DNA of 55,425 bases from an uncultured Lachnospiraceae bacterium (GTDB lineage: Bacteria > Bacillota > Clostridia > Lachnospirales > Lachnospiraceae): the NCBI GenBank assembly GCA_905235415.1, contig CAJOKX010000008.1:1-55425 (forward strand), given 5' to 3'. The position numbers and the translations under genes were made by a program. Numbering within the stretch: the first letter of the stretch is position 1; every line of letters starts with the position of its first letter. The notes under the pieces are model-generated. The model was not told where the DNA came from. It saw only the letters and a list, made by a program, of their open reading frames with translations, and did not search any database. Positions 33,714 through 41,840 of the stretch are shown piece by piece.

Positions 33714-34208
33714 TTATTTGTTCTTTTTCTTTCCGGATGTTTTGGGGGCGGAAGCGGCGGCGTCTTTGTTTTTGCGGCCGATCCGTTTGTACCACTTCTC
33801 CTTCTTGGGCGGCGTGTCAAGCGTGCCGCGGATCGCCTTCACATCCATGATGTAGATACCGCTGATCACTGCCTTGACCTCCTTGCCGACGGGGATCACG
33901 GGGTAGATCTTCTGGTCAGCGACCAGTGTCATGATCCTTCCCTGCACACGTGCCTTCACGATCGGCATCTTGGAGCGGCGCATGAGCTTCGGAGTCTGGT
34001 CGATGACAACCTGTGGAAGACCGGACTGCTTGACAGGCAGAAGCTTCTTGTCAATGACAAAGATCTGAACGGTCTGCTTGGCGGCCTCCATCTGCGCCTG
34101 TGACTCCTCCTGACGTTTCTGGAGCTTTTTCCCTACGAAATAAAGCACGATCAGGATTACAACGAGGACTGCCAGAATAATAAGAAGCGTAATCAATAAT
34201 GGTGACAT
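33714..34208 (-). CDS. Small single-span membrane protein of unknown function
   Basis: The 164-residue protein starts with an N-out membrane helix (LLITLLIILAVLVVILIVLYFVG, residues 4-26), followed by a charged linker (KKLQKRQEESQAQMEAAKQ). A small beta-rich domain of about 90 residues then contains VQIFVIDKKLLPVKQSGLPQVVIDQ and IMTLVADQKIYPVIPVGKEVKAVISGIYI. It ends in a very basic tail (KKEKWYKRIGRKNKDAAASAPKTSGKKKNK). I do not recognise a named family. The tail suggests binding to nucleic acid or acidic lipid at the cytoplasmic face. Transcribed alone, convergent with the PBP gene. Confidence 0.7.
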   Translation of the reverse strand: MSPLLITLLIILAVLVVILIVLYFVGKKLQKRQEESQAQMEAAKQTVQIFVIDKKLLPVKQSGLPQVVIDQTPKLMRRSKMPIVKARVQGRIMTLVADQKIYPVIPVGKEVKAVISGIYIMDVKAIRGTLDTPPKKEKWYKRIGRKNKDAAASAPKTSGKKKNK

Positions 34209-34356
34209 GTGGGTTTCCTCCGAATAGAACTCTGCCGGCGCACTTCCGTCTCCGTGGAAGGCGGGCGCCCGATCTGGATTGGCTGCGGGAAAAAGAATCC
34301 CGATTCAGCATAGGAGGAATTTTACCATTTTCTGTACGAAAGCGCAAGAAGTGTGA

Positions 34357-34362
34357 TATAGT
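34357..34362 (+). promoter_or_regulatory. Possible -10 of the trigger-factor-like lipoprotein leader
   Basis: TGTGATATAGT offers a -10 (TATAGT) with an upstream TG. No good -35 is seen 16-18 bases upstream. A transcript from here would include the terminator-like hairpin at 34386. Confidence 0.35.
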
Positions 34363-34385
34363 ATTGAGCGGCAGGGTCTGAACGG

Positions 34386-34433
34386 AAAAGACGCATCTGC
34401 TTCCATGCAGAGAGCAGGGACAAGCGTCTTTTT
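34386..34433 (+). terminator. Terminator-like hairpin in the 5' leader
   Basis: AAAAGACGC at 34386-34394 pairs with GCGTCTTTTT at 34424-34433. It lies between two divergent genes, in the leader of the downstream gene, so it may be an attenuator or the end of a short RNA. No antiterminator or known riboswitch pattern was recognised. Confidence 0.55.
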
Positions 34434-34558
34434 GGAGATTGCTGCCGTTGGGGATGAGTTGAACAATGGATTGTCTGAAGCAGGCAGACATATATACACG
34501 GAACACTCTGCATGGTTCCGTGCATACACTTTGCAGAAACAGAAAGGGTTGTGTAATT

Positions 34559-36190
34559 ATGAAGAAGAAACAGGTTCTTGTAGCGATGGCAGCAGGATGC
34601 GCTCTGATTCTTGCAGGCTGCAGCAGTTCCAAGAAAGAGACGGAGGCACCCGTACCGCAGAGAAAGGCTGAATCCGAGCAGGCGCAGGAGACGTCGGCCG
34701 CGGCAGAAACCGAAGTAGCTGCTGCTGAGACCGAGGCTGCCGCTGAAGCGGCTGTTGAGACGGAGGCTGCCATTGAAACGGCTGTTGAGACCGAGGCTGC
34801 CGCTGAAACCGCTGCGGAGACGGAGGCTGTCTTTGAAGTGACGGATGAGACGGAAGAGGCTGCAGACGTCGTACCGGAAACCGAGGAAGACTTTGAGATC
34901 ATCCTGGAGGATGAGAGCGAAGACGGATGGGAAACCGAGGACGACATCTGGGAGTACGTCTGGGAAACCGAGAGCGAGGGTGACTGGGACGCTTACTGGG
35001 ATACCGAGGATGAGGAAGACTGGGACGCTTACTGGGAAACCGAGAGCGAGTACGATGAGTTTGATTATACGGAAACCGAGCCGGAGATCATTCCGAGACC
35101 GGAGTACAATGTAGATGACTATCTCACGATCGAAGATGACGACTACAAGAATATCAAGGTCCAGGTTGCTCCGGCACAGCAGGTGACGGATGAAGAGATC
35201 CAGTCTGAGATCGATGATGCCTTCTATTATCTGGAAGACTATGACGACCTGGTTGTGAAGAAGAAGGAAGGAACTGTTGCGGAAGGCGACAATGTCAACA
35301 TCGATTATGTCGGCAAGAAGGACGGCGAGGAATTCGAGGGCGGTTCCGCTGAAGGCACCGATCTGGTGATCGGTTCCGGTACATTTATCCCGGGCTTTGA
35401 AGAAGGACTGATCGGCAAAGAGATCGGCAGCACGGTCGACCTGGATGTCACATTCCCGGAGAACTATGGCGTTGAGAATCTGAACGGAGCGCAGGTTGTG
35501 TTCACGGTCACGATCAATTATGTCACTGAGATTCCGGAGATTACGGATGAGATCGCGGAGAAGCTTTCCGACGGCGAATTCACAACCGTTGATGAATACA
35601 AAGAGTCCATCCGTGAAGAACTGCAGTCCTCTTATGATGACGAGTACAAGAGTTCCGTGACAAACGCTGTGGCCGCCACGCTGCTGAATATGTACAGCCC
35701 CGAAGAGCTTCCGCAGGCGAATATCGATTACACAAAGGATATGATCGTGGCGCAGTATATTGACCCGTATGCCGCTATGTATGGAATGAGTAAGGAAGAC
35801 TTCGTGGAAGCTGCCTACAGCATGACCTACGATGAGTTCGAAGCAGAGGAACTGATTCCGTCCGCAACGCAGTCCGTGGAGCGGGAAGTGATTCTGGAAG
35901 CGATTGCCGAGAAGGAAGGCATCACGATGACGGATGACGAACTTCAGGAAGTCCTGCAGGGGTATGCGGATCAGTATGGAATCGAAGTGGAAGAGCTTGT
36001 CTACGGCCAGGATATGGGGTATGTCCGCGCGAATGAGCTGGAGCTGAAGGTTATGAACTGGCTTACAGAGAATGCGGATGTCGAAGTGATCTATGAGTCT
36101 GAGGACTTCTCATTTACCGAGACAGAGGCGGAAGCTGCAGCAGAGACAGAGGCAGAGACTGCAGCGTCTGAGACGGAGAGCGAAGCGTAA
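34559..36190 (+). CDS. Trigger-factor-like lipoprotein with FKBP peptidyl-prolyl isomerase domain
   Basis: The 543-residue protein starts at ATG 34559. Residues 1-21 are a lipoprotein signal with lipobox LILAGC, so it is anchored on the outer face of the membrane. Residues 25-190 are low-complexity and acidic, with repeated VETEAAIETA and DAYWETESE-type units. An FKBP-like domain follows (VKKKEGTVAEGDNVNIDYVGKKDGEEFEGGSAEGTDLVIGSGTFIPGFEEGLIGKEIG), then a helical chaperone domain like the C-terminal part of trigger factor (EELPQANIDYTKDMIVAQYIDPYAAMYG). An acidic ETEAEAAAETEAET tail closes the protein. It should help fold exported proteins, as cytoplasmic trigger factor does for nascent chains. 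A shorter paralogue lies directly downstream. The ORF-track start at 34466 lies before the signal and is rejected. Confidence 0.87.
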   Translation: MKKKQVLVAMAAGCALILAGCSSSKKETEAPVPQRKAESEQAQETSAAAETEVAAAETEAAAEAAVETEAAIETAVETEAAAETAAETEAVFEVTDETEEAADVVPETEEDFEIILEDESEDGWETEDDIWEYVWETESEGDWDAYWDTEDEEDWDAYWETESEYDEFDYTETEPEIIPRPEYNVDDYLTIEDDDYKNIKVQVAPAQQVTDEEIQSEIDDAFYYLEDYDDLVVKKKEGTVAEGDNVNIDYVGKKDGEEFEGGSAEGTDLVIGSGTFIPGFEEGLIGKEIGSTVDLDVTFPENYGVENLNGAQVVFTVTINYVTEIPEITDEIAEKLSDGEFTTVDEYKESIREELQSSYDDEYKSSVTNAVAATLLNMYSPEELPQANIDYTKDMIVAQYIDPYAAMYGMSKEDFVEAAYSMTYDEFEAEELIPSATQSVEREVILEAIAEKEGITMTDDELQEVLQGYADQYGIEVEELVYGQDMGYVRANELELKVMNWLTENADVEVIYESEDFSFTETEAEAAAETEAETAASETESEA

Positions 36191-36234
36191 GAGAGAGACT
36201 GCAGAAGGAAGTGGAGAAAAGGGGGACCCATGGC

Positions 36235-37050
36235 ATGATGAAAAAAATACCATCCGCACTTCTGATTTCTTCGGTGCTGTGCGGGATGCTTCTGATAAAC
36301 CCCATGGCCGGGGAGGCGGAAGAGGACGCGGATCTTCCCTCAGAACAGACGGAGCAGATCTCGACTGAAGCGATGGATGCGAAACAGGAAGATGCTCCCG
36401 TGAAGGTCGATGTTCCTGCGGCCAGACCGGACTATGACGCGTCCGACTATCTCAATGTCAGCGACGAAAAGTACAAGGATATCTCGTTCAGTATCTATCC
36501 GCCCGCAGATGACTCCGAAGAGGCACAGAATGCCTGGCAGACGGAAGTGGATACGGAGATTATGAAGCAGCTGTTCGGACTGTATCCGATCACGGAGTAT
36601 CCGGAAGATCTTCTGAATTATGTTTCGGGGAGCCTGGTACAGACCTATCAGCAGTATGCGGACATGTACGGGATCGACTTCTCCTCCTTCCTCCAGACCT
36701 ATCTGAAGGTGGATCAGGATACATTCATGCAGCAGGTGCAGAGCGCCGCGCAGCAGACGCTGAAGGAGGAGATGCTCCTGAAAGCGGTTGCGGAGCACGA
36801 GAACCTGACCGTCTCTGACAGCGAATATGACAAAGGCTGCGAGGCATATGCCGCTATGTACGGATATGATTCCGCGGATGCGCTCAGGCAGGTGGTTGAT
36901 GAAGAAACCATCCGGATCAGCCTTCTCATGGATAAGACGTTTGAGTACCTTGAGAAGACGGTTCAGATCGACCTGATCATCGAAACCGAGACCGAGAGTG
37001 AACTGGCAGGCATGACGGAAGCCGAGACGGAGGCAGAGACAGAAGCATAA
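36235..37050 (+). CDS. Exported trigger-factor C-domain-like protein lacking the isomerase domain
   Basis: The 271-residue protein (ATG 36235, or 36238) has a signal peptide (MMKKIPSALLISSVLCGMLLINPMAGEA) without a canonical lipobox. It then carries an acidic stretch and DYDASDYLNVSDEKYKDISFSIYPP, which mirrors DDYLTIEDDDYKNIKVQVAP of the upstream protein, followed directly by the helical chaperone-like region (EYPEDLLNYVSGSLVQTYQQYADMYG). The FKBP segment present upstream is absent. The tail ESELAGMTEAETEAETEA resembles that of the neighbour. It looks like a duplicated and shortened copy in which the chaperone arms were kept without the isomerase. Co-transcription with the upstream gene is likely (44-base gap), and a terminator follows. 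Confidence 0.8.
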   Translation: MMKKIPSALLISSVLCGMLLINPMAGEAEEDADLPSEQTEQISTEAMDAKQEDAPVKVDVPAARPDYDASDYLNVSDEKYKDISFSIYPPADDSEEAQNAWQTEVDTEIMKQLFGLYPITEYPEDLLNYVSGSLVQTYQQYADMYGIDFSSFLQTYLKVDQDTFMQQVQSAAQQTLKEEMLLKAVAEHENLTVSDSEYDKGCEAYAAMYGYDSADALRQVVDEETIRISLLMDKTFEYLEKTVQIDLIIETETESELAGMTEAETEAETEA

Positions 37051-37116
37051 GGAAGAGCGGCCGGAGGCGGCCGGTTTCGATACGGAAGTTTCTGCTTAAA
37101 AGAATGATTTGAAAAG

Positions 37117-37153
37117 ACAGGGTTCCTGCGGGATGTGCAGGGGCCCTGTTTTA
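37117..37153 (+). terminator. Terminator of the trigger-factor-like gene pair
   Basis: ACAGGG and CCTGC on the left pair with GCAGG and CCCTGT on the right, followed by TTTTA, 66 bases after the stop codon. Confidence 0.8.
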
Positions 37154-37169
37154 TGTTGGTGCATCTGGC

Positions 37170-37266
37170 GGACGCTCCATTCTATTCGTCGAACGCTCCA
37201 TTGTTGACGGTGGACGCTCTGTTTTGCACGGCGGCCTCTCTATTTCGCGCGGCGGACTCTCCATTT
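37170..37266. repeat. 21-bp tandem repeat, about 4.6 degenerate units
   Basis: Units of 21 bases such as GGACGCTCCATTCTATTCGTC and GAACGCTCCATTGTTGACGGT follow one another at 37170, 37191, 37212, 37233 and 37254. The sequence is unrelated to the other arrays. The array ends just before the fructokinase promoter. Confidence 0.8.
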
Positions 37267-37271
37267 TAACT

Positions 37272-37300
37272 TTGCCTTGTGCATGAATATCGTGTAAAAT
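37272..37300 (+). promoter_or_regulatory. Sigma-A promoter of the fructokinase gene
   Basis: TTGCCT (37272-37277), a 17-base spacer and TAAAAT (37295-37300), 46 bases before the start codon. Confidence 0.6.
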
Positions 37301-37345
37301 GAATCTAAGACTTGTTTAACCACATGCTGTATGCAGGAGGCTGTT

Positions 37346-38314
37346 ATGGGAAAAACGTATGATGTAGTAGGACTTGGAGAACTGCTGATCGATTTCACGG
37401 AGACCGGACTCAGCGCGCAGGGCAATCCTCTTCTGGAGGTGAATCCCGGCGGCGCCCCGGGCAATGTGCTGTCGATGCTTCAGAATTACGGAGAAAAAAC
37501 CGCTTTTATCGGGAAGGTGGGCGATGACATGTTCGGCCGGATCCTTCTGGAAGCGGTCGGCGGCTGCGGGATCGATACAAAGGGGATCCTGGTGGATAAG
37601 GAAGTGCATACGACGCTTGCCTTCGTTCACACGTATGAAGACGGAGACCGCGACTTTTCATTCTACCGCAATCCCGGTGCGGATATGATGCTCAGCAAAG
37701 ATGAGGTGAACACGGATCTGATCAGGGATGCAAAGGTATTCCATTTCGGAACGCTTTCTTCGACCGATCCGGTGGTGAGAGAGGCAACGAGATATGCGAT
37801 CGATGTTGCGAAGGACTCCGGCGCAGTCATCTCATTTGATCCGAACCTCAGAGAACCGCTGTGGAGGTCGCTGGACGACGCGAAGAGAGAGATCGCATAC
37901 GGCCTCGGGAAGTGCGACCTTCTGAAGATTTCCGACAATGAGGTCGAGTTTATGTGCGGAACCGATGACTATGACAAGGGCGCGCAGATGCTGATCGATC
38001 AGTATCAGATTCCGCTTGTTCTGGTCACCCTGGGCAAGGAAGGCAGCCGGGCATACTATAAGGGCATGCGCCTGGAGGAGAAGCCTTTCCTGACGGATAA
38101 GACGATCGAGACGACCGGAGCCGGCGACACCTTCTGCGCAAGCTCGATTCATTATGTGCTGAAGTACGGTCTGGACAATCTGACAGAAGAGAATCTGAGA
38201 GAGCTGCTGGTCTACGCAAACGCAGCCGCATCCATTATCACAACCCGCAAGGGGGCGCTGAGAGTGATGCCGAAGCTGGAAGAAGTGGAAGCGCTGGCTG
38301 CAACGCGTCTGTAA
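37346..38314 (+). CDS. PfkB family fructokinase
   Basis: ATG 37346 follows AGGAGG. The 322-residue protein belongs to the fructokinase branch of PfkB. Landmarks are DVVGLGELLIDFTETG, NPGGAPGNVLSMLQNYG (sugar-binding glycines), FIGKVGDDMFG, the loop ISFDPNLREPLW typical of fructokinases, and TIETTGAGDTFCASS with the catalytic Asp. It should make fructose 6-phosphate from free fructose. The gene stands alone between its own promoter and a strong terminator, but a GH32 fructosidase operon lies about 9 kb downstream and would produce its substrate. No copy of the GTTAAGCG-type operator seen there was found at this promoter. Confidence 0.9.
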   Translation: MGKTYDVVGLGELLIDFTETGLSAQGNPLLEVNPGGAPGNVLSMLQNYGEKTAFIGKVGDDMFGRILLEAVGGCGIDTKGILVDKEVHTTLAFVHTYEDGDRDFSFYRNPGADMMLSKDEVNTDLIRDAKVFHFGTLSSTDPVVREATRYAIDVAKDSGAVISFDPNLREPLWRSLDDAKREIAYGLGKCDLLKISDNEVEFMCGTDDYDKGAQMLIDQYQIPLVLVTLGKEGSRAYYKGMRLEEKPFLTDKTIETTGAGDTFCASSIHYVLKYGLDNLTEENLRELLVYANAAASIITTRKGALRVMPKLEEVEALAATRL

Positions 38315-38353
38315 GAAATCCGAAACTGTTCCGGAACCATTCCGGACTCCAGG

Positions 38354-38381
38354 CCCCGGGCGATCTGCCCGGGGTCTTTTT
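38354..38381 (+). terminator. Intrinsic terminator of the fructokinase gene
   Basis: CCCCGGGC-GATCT-GCCCGGGG followed by TC and five T. Confidence 0.9.
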
Positions 38382-38403
38382 GAGGATAAGTGTGTTATGT
38401 TAT

Positions 38404-38468
38404 TCAGCTCCAGTTTTCGATTCTCAGATGACTGACTCTGCAGAATTGGTGTCAAGCATATGTTTCAT
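38404..38468 (-). pseudogene. vapC: vapC toxin gene collapsed by an internal deletion
   Basis: A start codon overlaps the vapB stop as ATGA, as in intact vapBC operons. It opens a 14-codon frame reading MKHMLDTNSAESVI and stop. MLDTN is the N-terminal PIN-domain motif with the first catalytic Asp. In another frame the next bases read RIENWS and stop, a usual VapC C-terminus. So only the first and last few codons of a toxin of about 130 residues remain, joined out of frame. The deletion is read from the sequence; the identity of the lost part is inferred. Confidence 0.7.
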
Positions 38469-38695
38469 AGCTCTTCACGCTCCTGTACCATATCCGCTGT
38501 CCATCCGTCAGTCATAAAATCGTCTGAGAACATATCTATTGCCTTCACAAAAGAATCCCATTTATTCTGCTTGGGAAGCAAAATCACAATATCACCAATC
38601 TTGTTCACCAGCACCTCATCTGATGAAAAATGACACTCCTCAGGAAGCCTGATTGACTGACAATTTCCATTTTTAAAAACCTTTGCAGTCATCAT
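38465..38695 (-). CDS. vapB: VapB-type antitoxin (AbrB/MazE-like fold), orphaned
   Basis: The 76-residue protein begins at ATG 38695, eight bases after GAGGAGG; the GTG at 38704 in the ORF track overlaps that site. MMTAKVFKNGNCQSIRLPEECHFSSDEVLVNKIGDIVILLPK is the swapped-hairpin DNA-binding fold of VapB antitoxins, and the C-terminal WDSFVKAIDMFSDDFMTDG is the toxin-binding arm, with the conserved W and F. Normally it neutralises the VapC PIN ribonuclease and represses the operon. Its partner here is reduced to a stub, so it is an orphan, possibly kept to neutralise another VapC or to regulate. It has its own promoter on the minus strand. Confidence 0.85.
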   Translation of the reverse strand: MMTAKVFKNGNCQSIRLPEECHFSSDEVLVNKIGDIVILLPKQNKWDSFVKAIDMFSDDFMTDGWTADMVQEREEL

Positions 38696-38714
38696 ATTGA
38701 TCACCTCCTCAGAT

Positions 38715-38744
38715 AGTATATATACGATTATATAACCTGATCAA
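38715..38744 (-). promoter_or_regulatory. Sigma-A promoter of vapB
   Basis: On the minus strand TTGATC (38739-38744) and TATACT (38715-38720) are 18 bases apart. The AT-rich palindromic stretch around it may bind VapB. Confidence 0.55.
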
Positions 38745-38863
38745 GAAACTTCACAGAACAAGGCGAGAACATGGTGAAAGTACATTGTTACTGACTTCCG
38801 CGCAATAGGGATGGACGAGTCTTGATATTCCTATGCCGCGCCCGGCAGGCAGTCTGAAAATAA

Positions 38864-38906
38864 TTAGCACTCACCTCTTTACAGTGCTAACAACGTGTGC
38901 TATAAC
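38864..38906 (+). promoter_or_regulatory. CIRCE operator and clpB promoter
   Basis: TTAGCACTC, nine bases and CAGTGCTAA (38864-38890) match the CIRCE element with one mismatch, so HrcA should repress here. The promoter TTTACA (38878-38883), 17-base spacer, TATAAC (38901-38906) overlaps the right CIRCE arm. Confidence 0.88.
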
Positions 38907-39036
38907 AGATTCAGAGGCTTAAATCCCCTGATTTGGAAAATGGATGCAGGCGCAGTTGTGTGCATCCGGGTATCGGCCTCATCATAAAACAGGATGGATA
39001 TGAGATGGATATCTTTCCGGAATAGGAGGATAGCAC

Positions 39037-41622
39037 ATGAATATACAGAAATTCACACAGAAATCAATTGAAGCGGTCAATATGCTCGAGAAGGTTGCGT
39101 CGGAGTACGGCAACCAGGAGATCGAGCAGGAACATCTGCTGTACGCGCTGATTCATCAGGATGACTCACTGACGGCAAGACTGATCGAGAAGATGGGCAT
39201 CCAGAAGGAGTATTTTGACAATGCGCTGGAGAGTGCGCTGAACAGGAGACCCAAGGTTTCGGGGGCGGGTCAGCCTTATGTCGGACAGTATCTGAATAAG
39301 TCGCTGATCAATGCCGAGGATGAGGCGAAGAAGATGGGAGACGAGTATGTCTCTGTCGAGCATCTTTTCCTGTCCATTCTGGACTACGCGTCGCCTTCCA
39401 TGAGTTCCTTCCTGAAGGAGTTCGGAATCACAAGGGAGCGGTTCCTCCAGGTTCTGTCTACCGTCAGGGGGAATCAGAACGTGACGACGGACACGCCGGA
39501 GGACACGTATGATTCGCTGAATAAGTACGGAACCGAACTCGTACAGAAGGCAAGAGAGCAGAAGATGGATCCGATCATCGGAAGGGATGAGGAGATCCGC
39601 AATGTCATCCGGATCCTCTCCAGGAAGTCGAAGAACAATCCGGTGCTGATCGGCGAACCGGGCGTCGGCAAGACGGCGGTGGTCGAGGGGCTTGCCCAGA
39701 GGATCGCGAAGGGGGATGTCCCGGAAGCGCTGAAGGACAAGAAGGTATTCTCCCTGGATATGGGGGCTCTGGTGGCCGGCGCCAAGTACAGAGGCGAGTT
39801 TGAGGAAAGGCTCAAGGCGGTTCTGCAGGAGGTGTCCAGGAGCGACGGGCAGATCCTGCTCTTTATCGATGAACTGCATCTGATTGTAGGGGCCGGGAAG
39901 ACCGACGGCGCCATGGATGCGGGCAATATGCTCAAGCCTATGCTTGCCAGAGGGGAGCTGCACTGCATCGGCGCCACGACGCTGGATGAGTACAGAAAAT
40001 ACATTGAGAAGGACGCCGCGCTTGCGAGAAGATTCCAGCCTGTCATGGTGGACGAGCCGACCGTCGAGGATACCATCTCGATCCTGCGGGGGCTCAAGGA
40101 GCGCTATGAAGTCTATCACGGCGTCAAGATCACGGACAGTGCGCTGGTTGCGGCGGCTACGCTGTCTCACAGATATATCACAGACCGCTTCCTTCCGGAC
40201 AAGGCCATTGACCTGGTGGATGAAGCGTGTGCCCAGATCAAGACAGAACTGGACTCGATGCCTGCCGAACTGGATGAACTGAACCGCAGGATCATGCAGC
40301 TGCAGATTGAAGAGACAGCACTGAAAAAAGAGACGGATGCTGCATCAAAGGAGCGTCTGGAGAATCTTCAGAAAGAACTGGCCGATCTCAGTGAACAGTT
40401 TTCAGCCCGGAAGGCACAGTGGGACAATGAAAAGAATGCGGTCAACAATCTCAGTGTCCTGCGTGAACAGATCGATGAGATCAACCGGCAGATCGAATCC
40501 GCCAAGCAGAAGAGCGACCTGAACGAAGCGGCAAGGCTCCAGTACGGAGAACTTCCGCGTCTGCAGCAGCAGCTTGCGGAAGAAGAGGAGATTCTTAAGA
40601 AAAAAGATCTCTCCCTTGTGCACGAGGCGGTGGGTGAGGAGGAGATTGCCCGGGTGGTCAGCCGCTGGACCGGGATCCCGGTCGCCAAGCTGAATGAAGG
40701 CGAGCGTCAGAAGATCCTGGCTCTGGGAAGCAAACTCCATGAGAGAGTTGTGGGACAGGATGAGGCGGTGGACCGGACCGTGGATGCGATTCTCAGATCC
40801 AAGGCCGGCATCCAGGATCCGTCAAGACCCATCGGATCTTTCCTGTTCCTTGGGCCGACCGGCGTGGGCAAGACCGAACTTGCCAAGGCGCTGGCCCAGA
40901 ACCTGTTTGACGATGAGAACAACATGGTCCGGATCGATATGAGTGAATATATGGAGAAGTTCTCCGTATCCAGACTCATCGGAGCGCCTCCCGGATATGT
41001 CGGATACGATGAAGGCGGACAGCTGACGGAAGCAGTCAGGCGCAGACCGTACTGCGTGGTGCTGTTTGATGAGATCGAGAAGGCACATCCGGACGTGTTC
41101 AACATCCTTCTGCAGGTGCTGGACGACGGAAGGATCACGGATTCACAGGGACGGACCGTGGACTTCAAGAATACCATCCTGATTATGACTTCCAACATAG
41201 GGTCACAGTATCTTCTGGAAGGGATTCAGGAGGACGGGCAGATCAGTGAGGAAGCGGCCGGCGCAGTGCAGGCAGACCTGAAAGCGCATTTCCGTCCGGA
41301 GTTTTTGAACAGGCTGGATGAGATCATTCTGTTCCATCCGCTTGGAAGGGATGATATCGGGCAGATTGTCGATCTGCAGATCGACCGGCTGAACGAGCGG
41401 CTCGCTGCACAGCAGCTCAGGATCCGTCTGACGCAGGCTGCGAAGGATGCCATCGTGGAAGGCGGCTATGATCCGGCGTTTGGCGCAAGACCGCTCAGGC
41501 GCTATATTCAGAAGAATGTAGAAACGCTTGCGGCCAGAAAGATCCTGTCAGGAGAGGTCATGCCGGGACAGACGATCGTGATCGACGATGTGGACGGCGA
41601 ACTGACAGCCGCAGCGGAATAA
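39037..41622 (+). CDS. clpB: ATP-dependent chaperone ClpB
   Basis: ClpB is the hexameric disaggregase that works with DnaK to rescue aggregated proteins in heat stress. The 861-residue protein has the N-terminal repeat domain ([17 protein letters not shown]), AAA+ domain 1 with [15 protein letters not shown] and LLFIDELH, a long coiled-coil middle domain (about 405-525) and AAA+ domain 2 with [16 protein letters not shown] and [11 protein letters not shown]. The GYVGYDEGG pore loop is also present. The middle domain distinguishes it from ClpA and ClpC. The ATG follows AATAGGAGG. HrcA control is expected from the CIRCE element, and a strong terminator follows, so it is a single-gene heat-shock unit. 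No anomalies. Confidence 0.97.
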   Translation: MNIQKFTQKSIEAVNMLEKVASEYGNQEIEQEHLLYALIHQDDSLTARLIEKMGIQKEYFDNALESALNRRPKVSGAGQPYVGQYLNKSLINAEDEAKKMGDEYVSVEHLFLSILDYASPSMSSFLKEFGITRERFLQVLSTVRGNQNVTTDTPEDTYDSLNKYGTELVQKAREQKMDPIIGRDEEIRNVIRILSRKSKNNPVLIGEPGVGKTAVVEGLAQRIAKGDVPEALKDKKVFSLDMGALVAGAKYRGEFEERLKAVLQEVSRSDGQILLFIDELHLIVGAGKTDGAMDAGNMLKPMLARGELHCIGATTLDEYRKYIEKDAALARRFQPVMVDEPTVEDTISILRGLKERYEVYHGVKITDSALVAAATLSHRYITDRFLPDKAIDLVDEACAQIKTELDSMPAELDELNRRIMQLQIEETALKKETDAASKERLENLQKELADLSEQFSARKAQWDNEKNAVNNLSVLREQIDEINRQIESAKQKSDLNEAARLQYGELPRLQQQLAEEEEILKKKDLSLVHEAVGEEEIARVVSRWTGIPVAKLNEGERQKILALGSKLHERVVGQDEAVDRTVDAILRSKAGIQDPSRPIGSFLFLGPTGVGKTELAKALAQNLFDDENNMVRIDMSEYMEKFSVSRLIGAPPGYVGYDEGGQLTEAVRRRPYCVVLFDEIEKAHPDVFNILLQVLDDGRITDSQGRTVDFKNTILIMTSNIGSQYLLEGIQEDGQISEEAAGAVQADLKAHFRPEFLNRLDEIILFHPLGRDDIGQIVDLQIDRLNERLAAQQLRIRLTQAAKDAIVEGGYDPAFGARPLRRYIQKNVETLAARKILSGEVMPGQTIVIDDVDGELTAAAE

Positions 41623-41656
41623 AGAGTGTTGGAAACCGATATTGCAGGAATCCGGA

Positions 41657-41692
41657 AGCCGGGACAGACGGTATGTGTCTGCCCGGCTTTTT
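41657..41692 (+). terminator. Intrinsic terminator of clpB
   Basis: GCCGGG and CAGAC pair with GTCTG and CCCGGC, followed by five T. Confidence 0.88.
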
Positions 41693-41721
41693 CTGCCTGT
41701 TCGTCATAGAAACATCTTATA

Positions 41722-41766
41722 TTGACGCGGACGCAGGAGGATGTTACCATAAGTTTAGCGCTTAAC
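41722..41766 (+). promoter_or_regulatory. Promoter and autoregulatory operator of the LacI regulator
   Basis: TTGACG (41722-41727), 17 bases, TACCAT (41745-41750), then the near-palindrome GTTTAGCGCTTAAC (41753-41766) at the expected transcription start. The same core recurs at the downstream transporter promoter, supporting autoregulation. Confidence 0.65.
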
Positions 41767-41784
41767 ATGTTCACATAAGCGCCC

Positions 41785-41840
41785 GAAGAGGGAGAATGAT
41801 GGCGACTTAAGCGGCCGGAGAGGGAGAACGATGGCGACTT
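41785..41840 (+). repeat. 32-bp tandem duplication of the ribosome site and start region
   Basis: GAGGGAGAATGATGGCGACTT (41788-41808) and GAGGGAGAACGATGGCGACTT (41820-41840) are 32 bases apart and differ at one base. The first copy opens a three-codon frame ATG GCG ACT TAA; the second starts the regulator. Confidence 0.8.
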
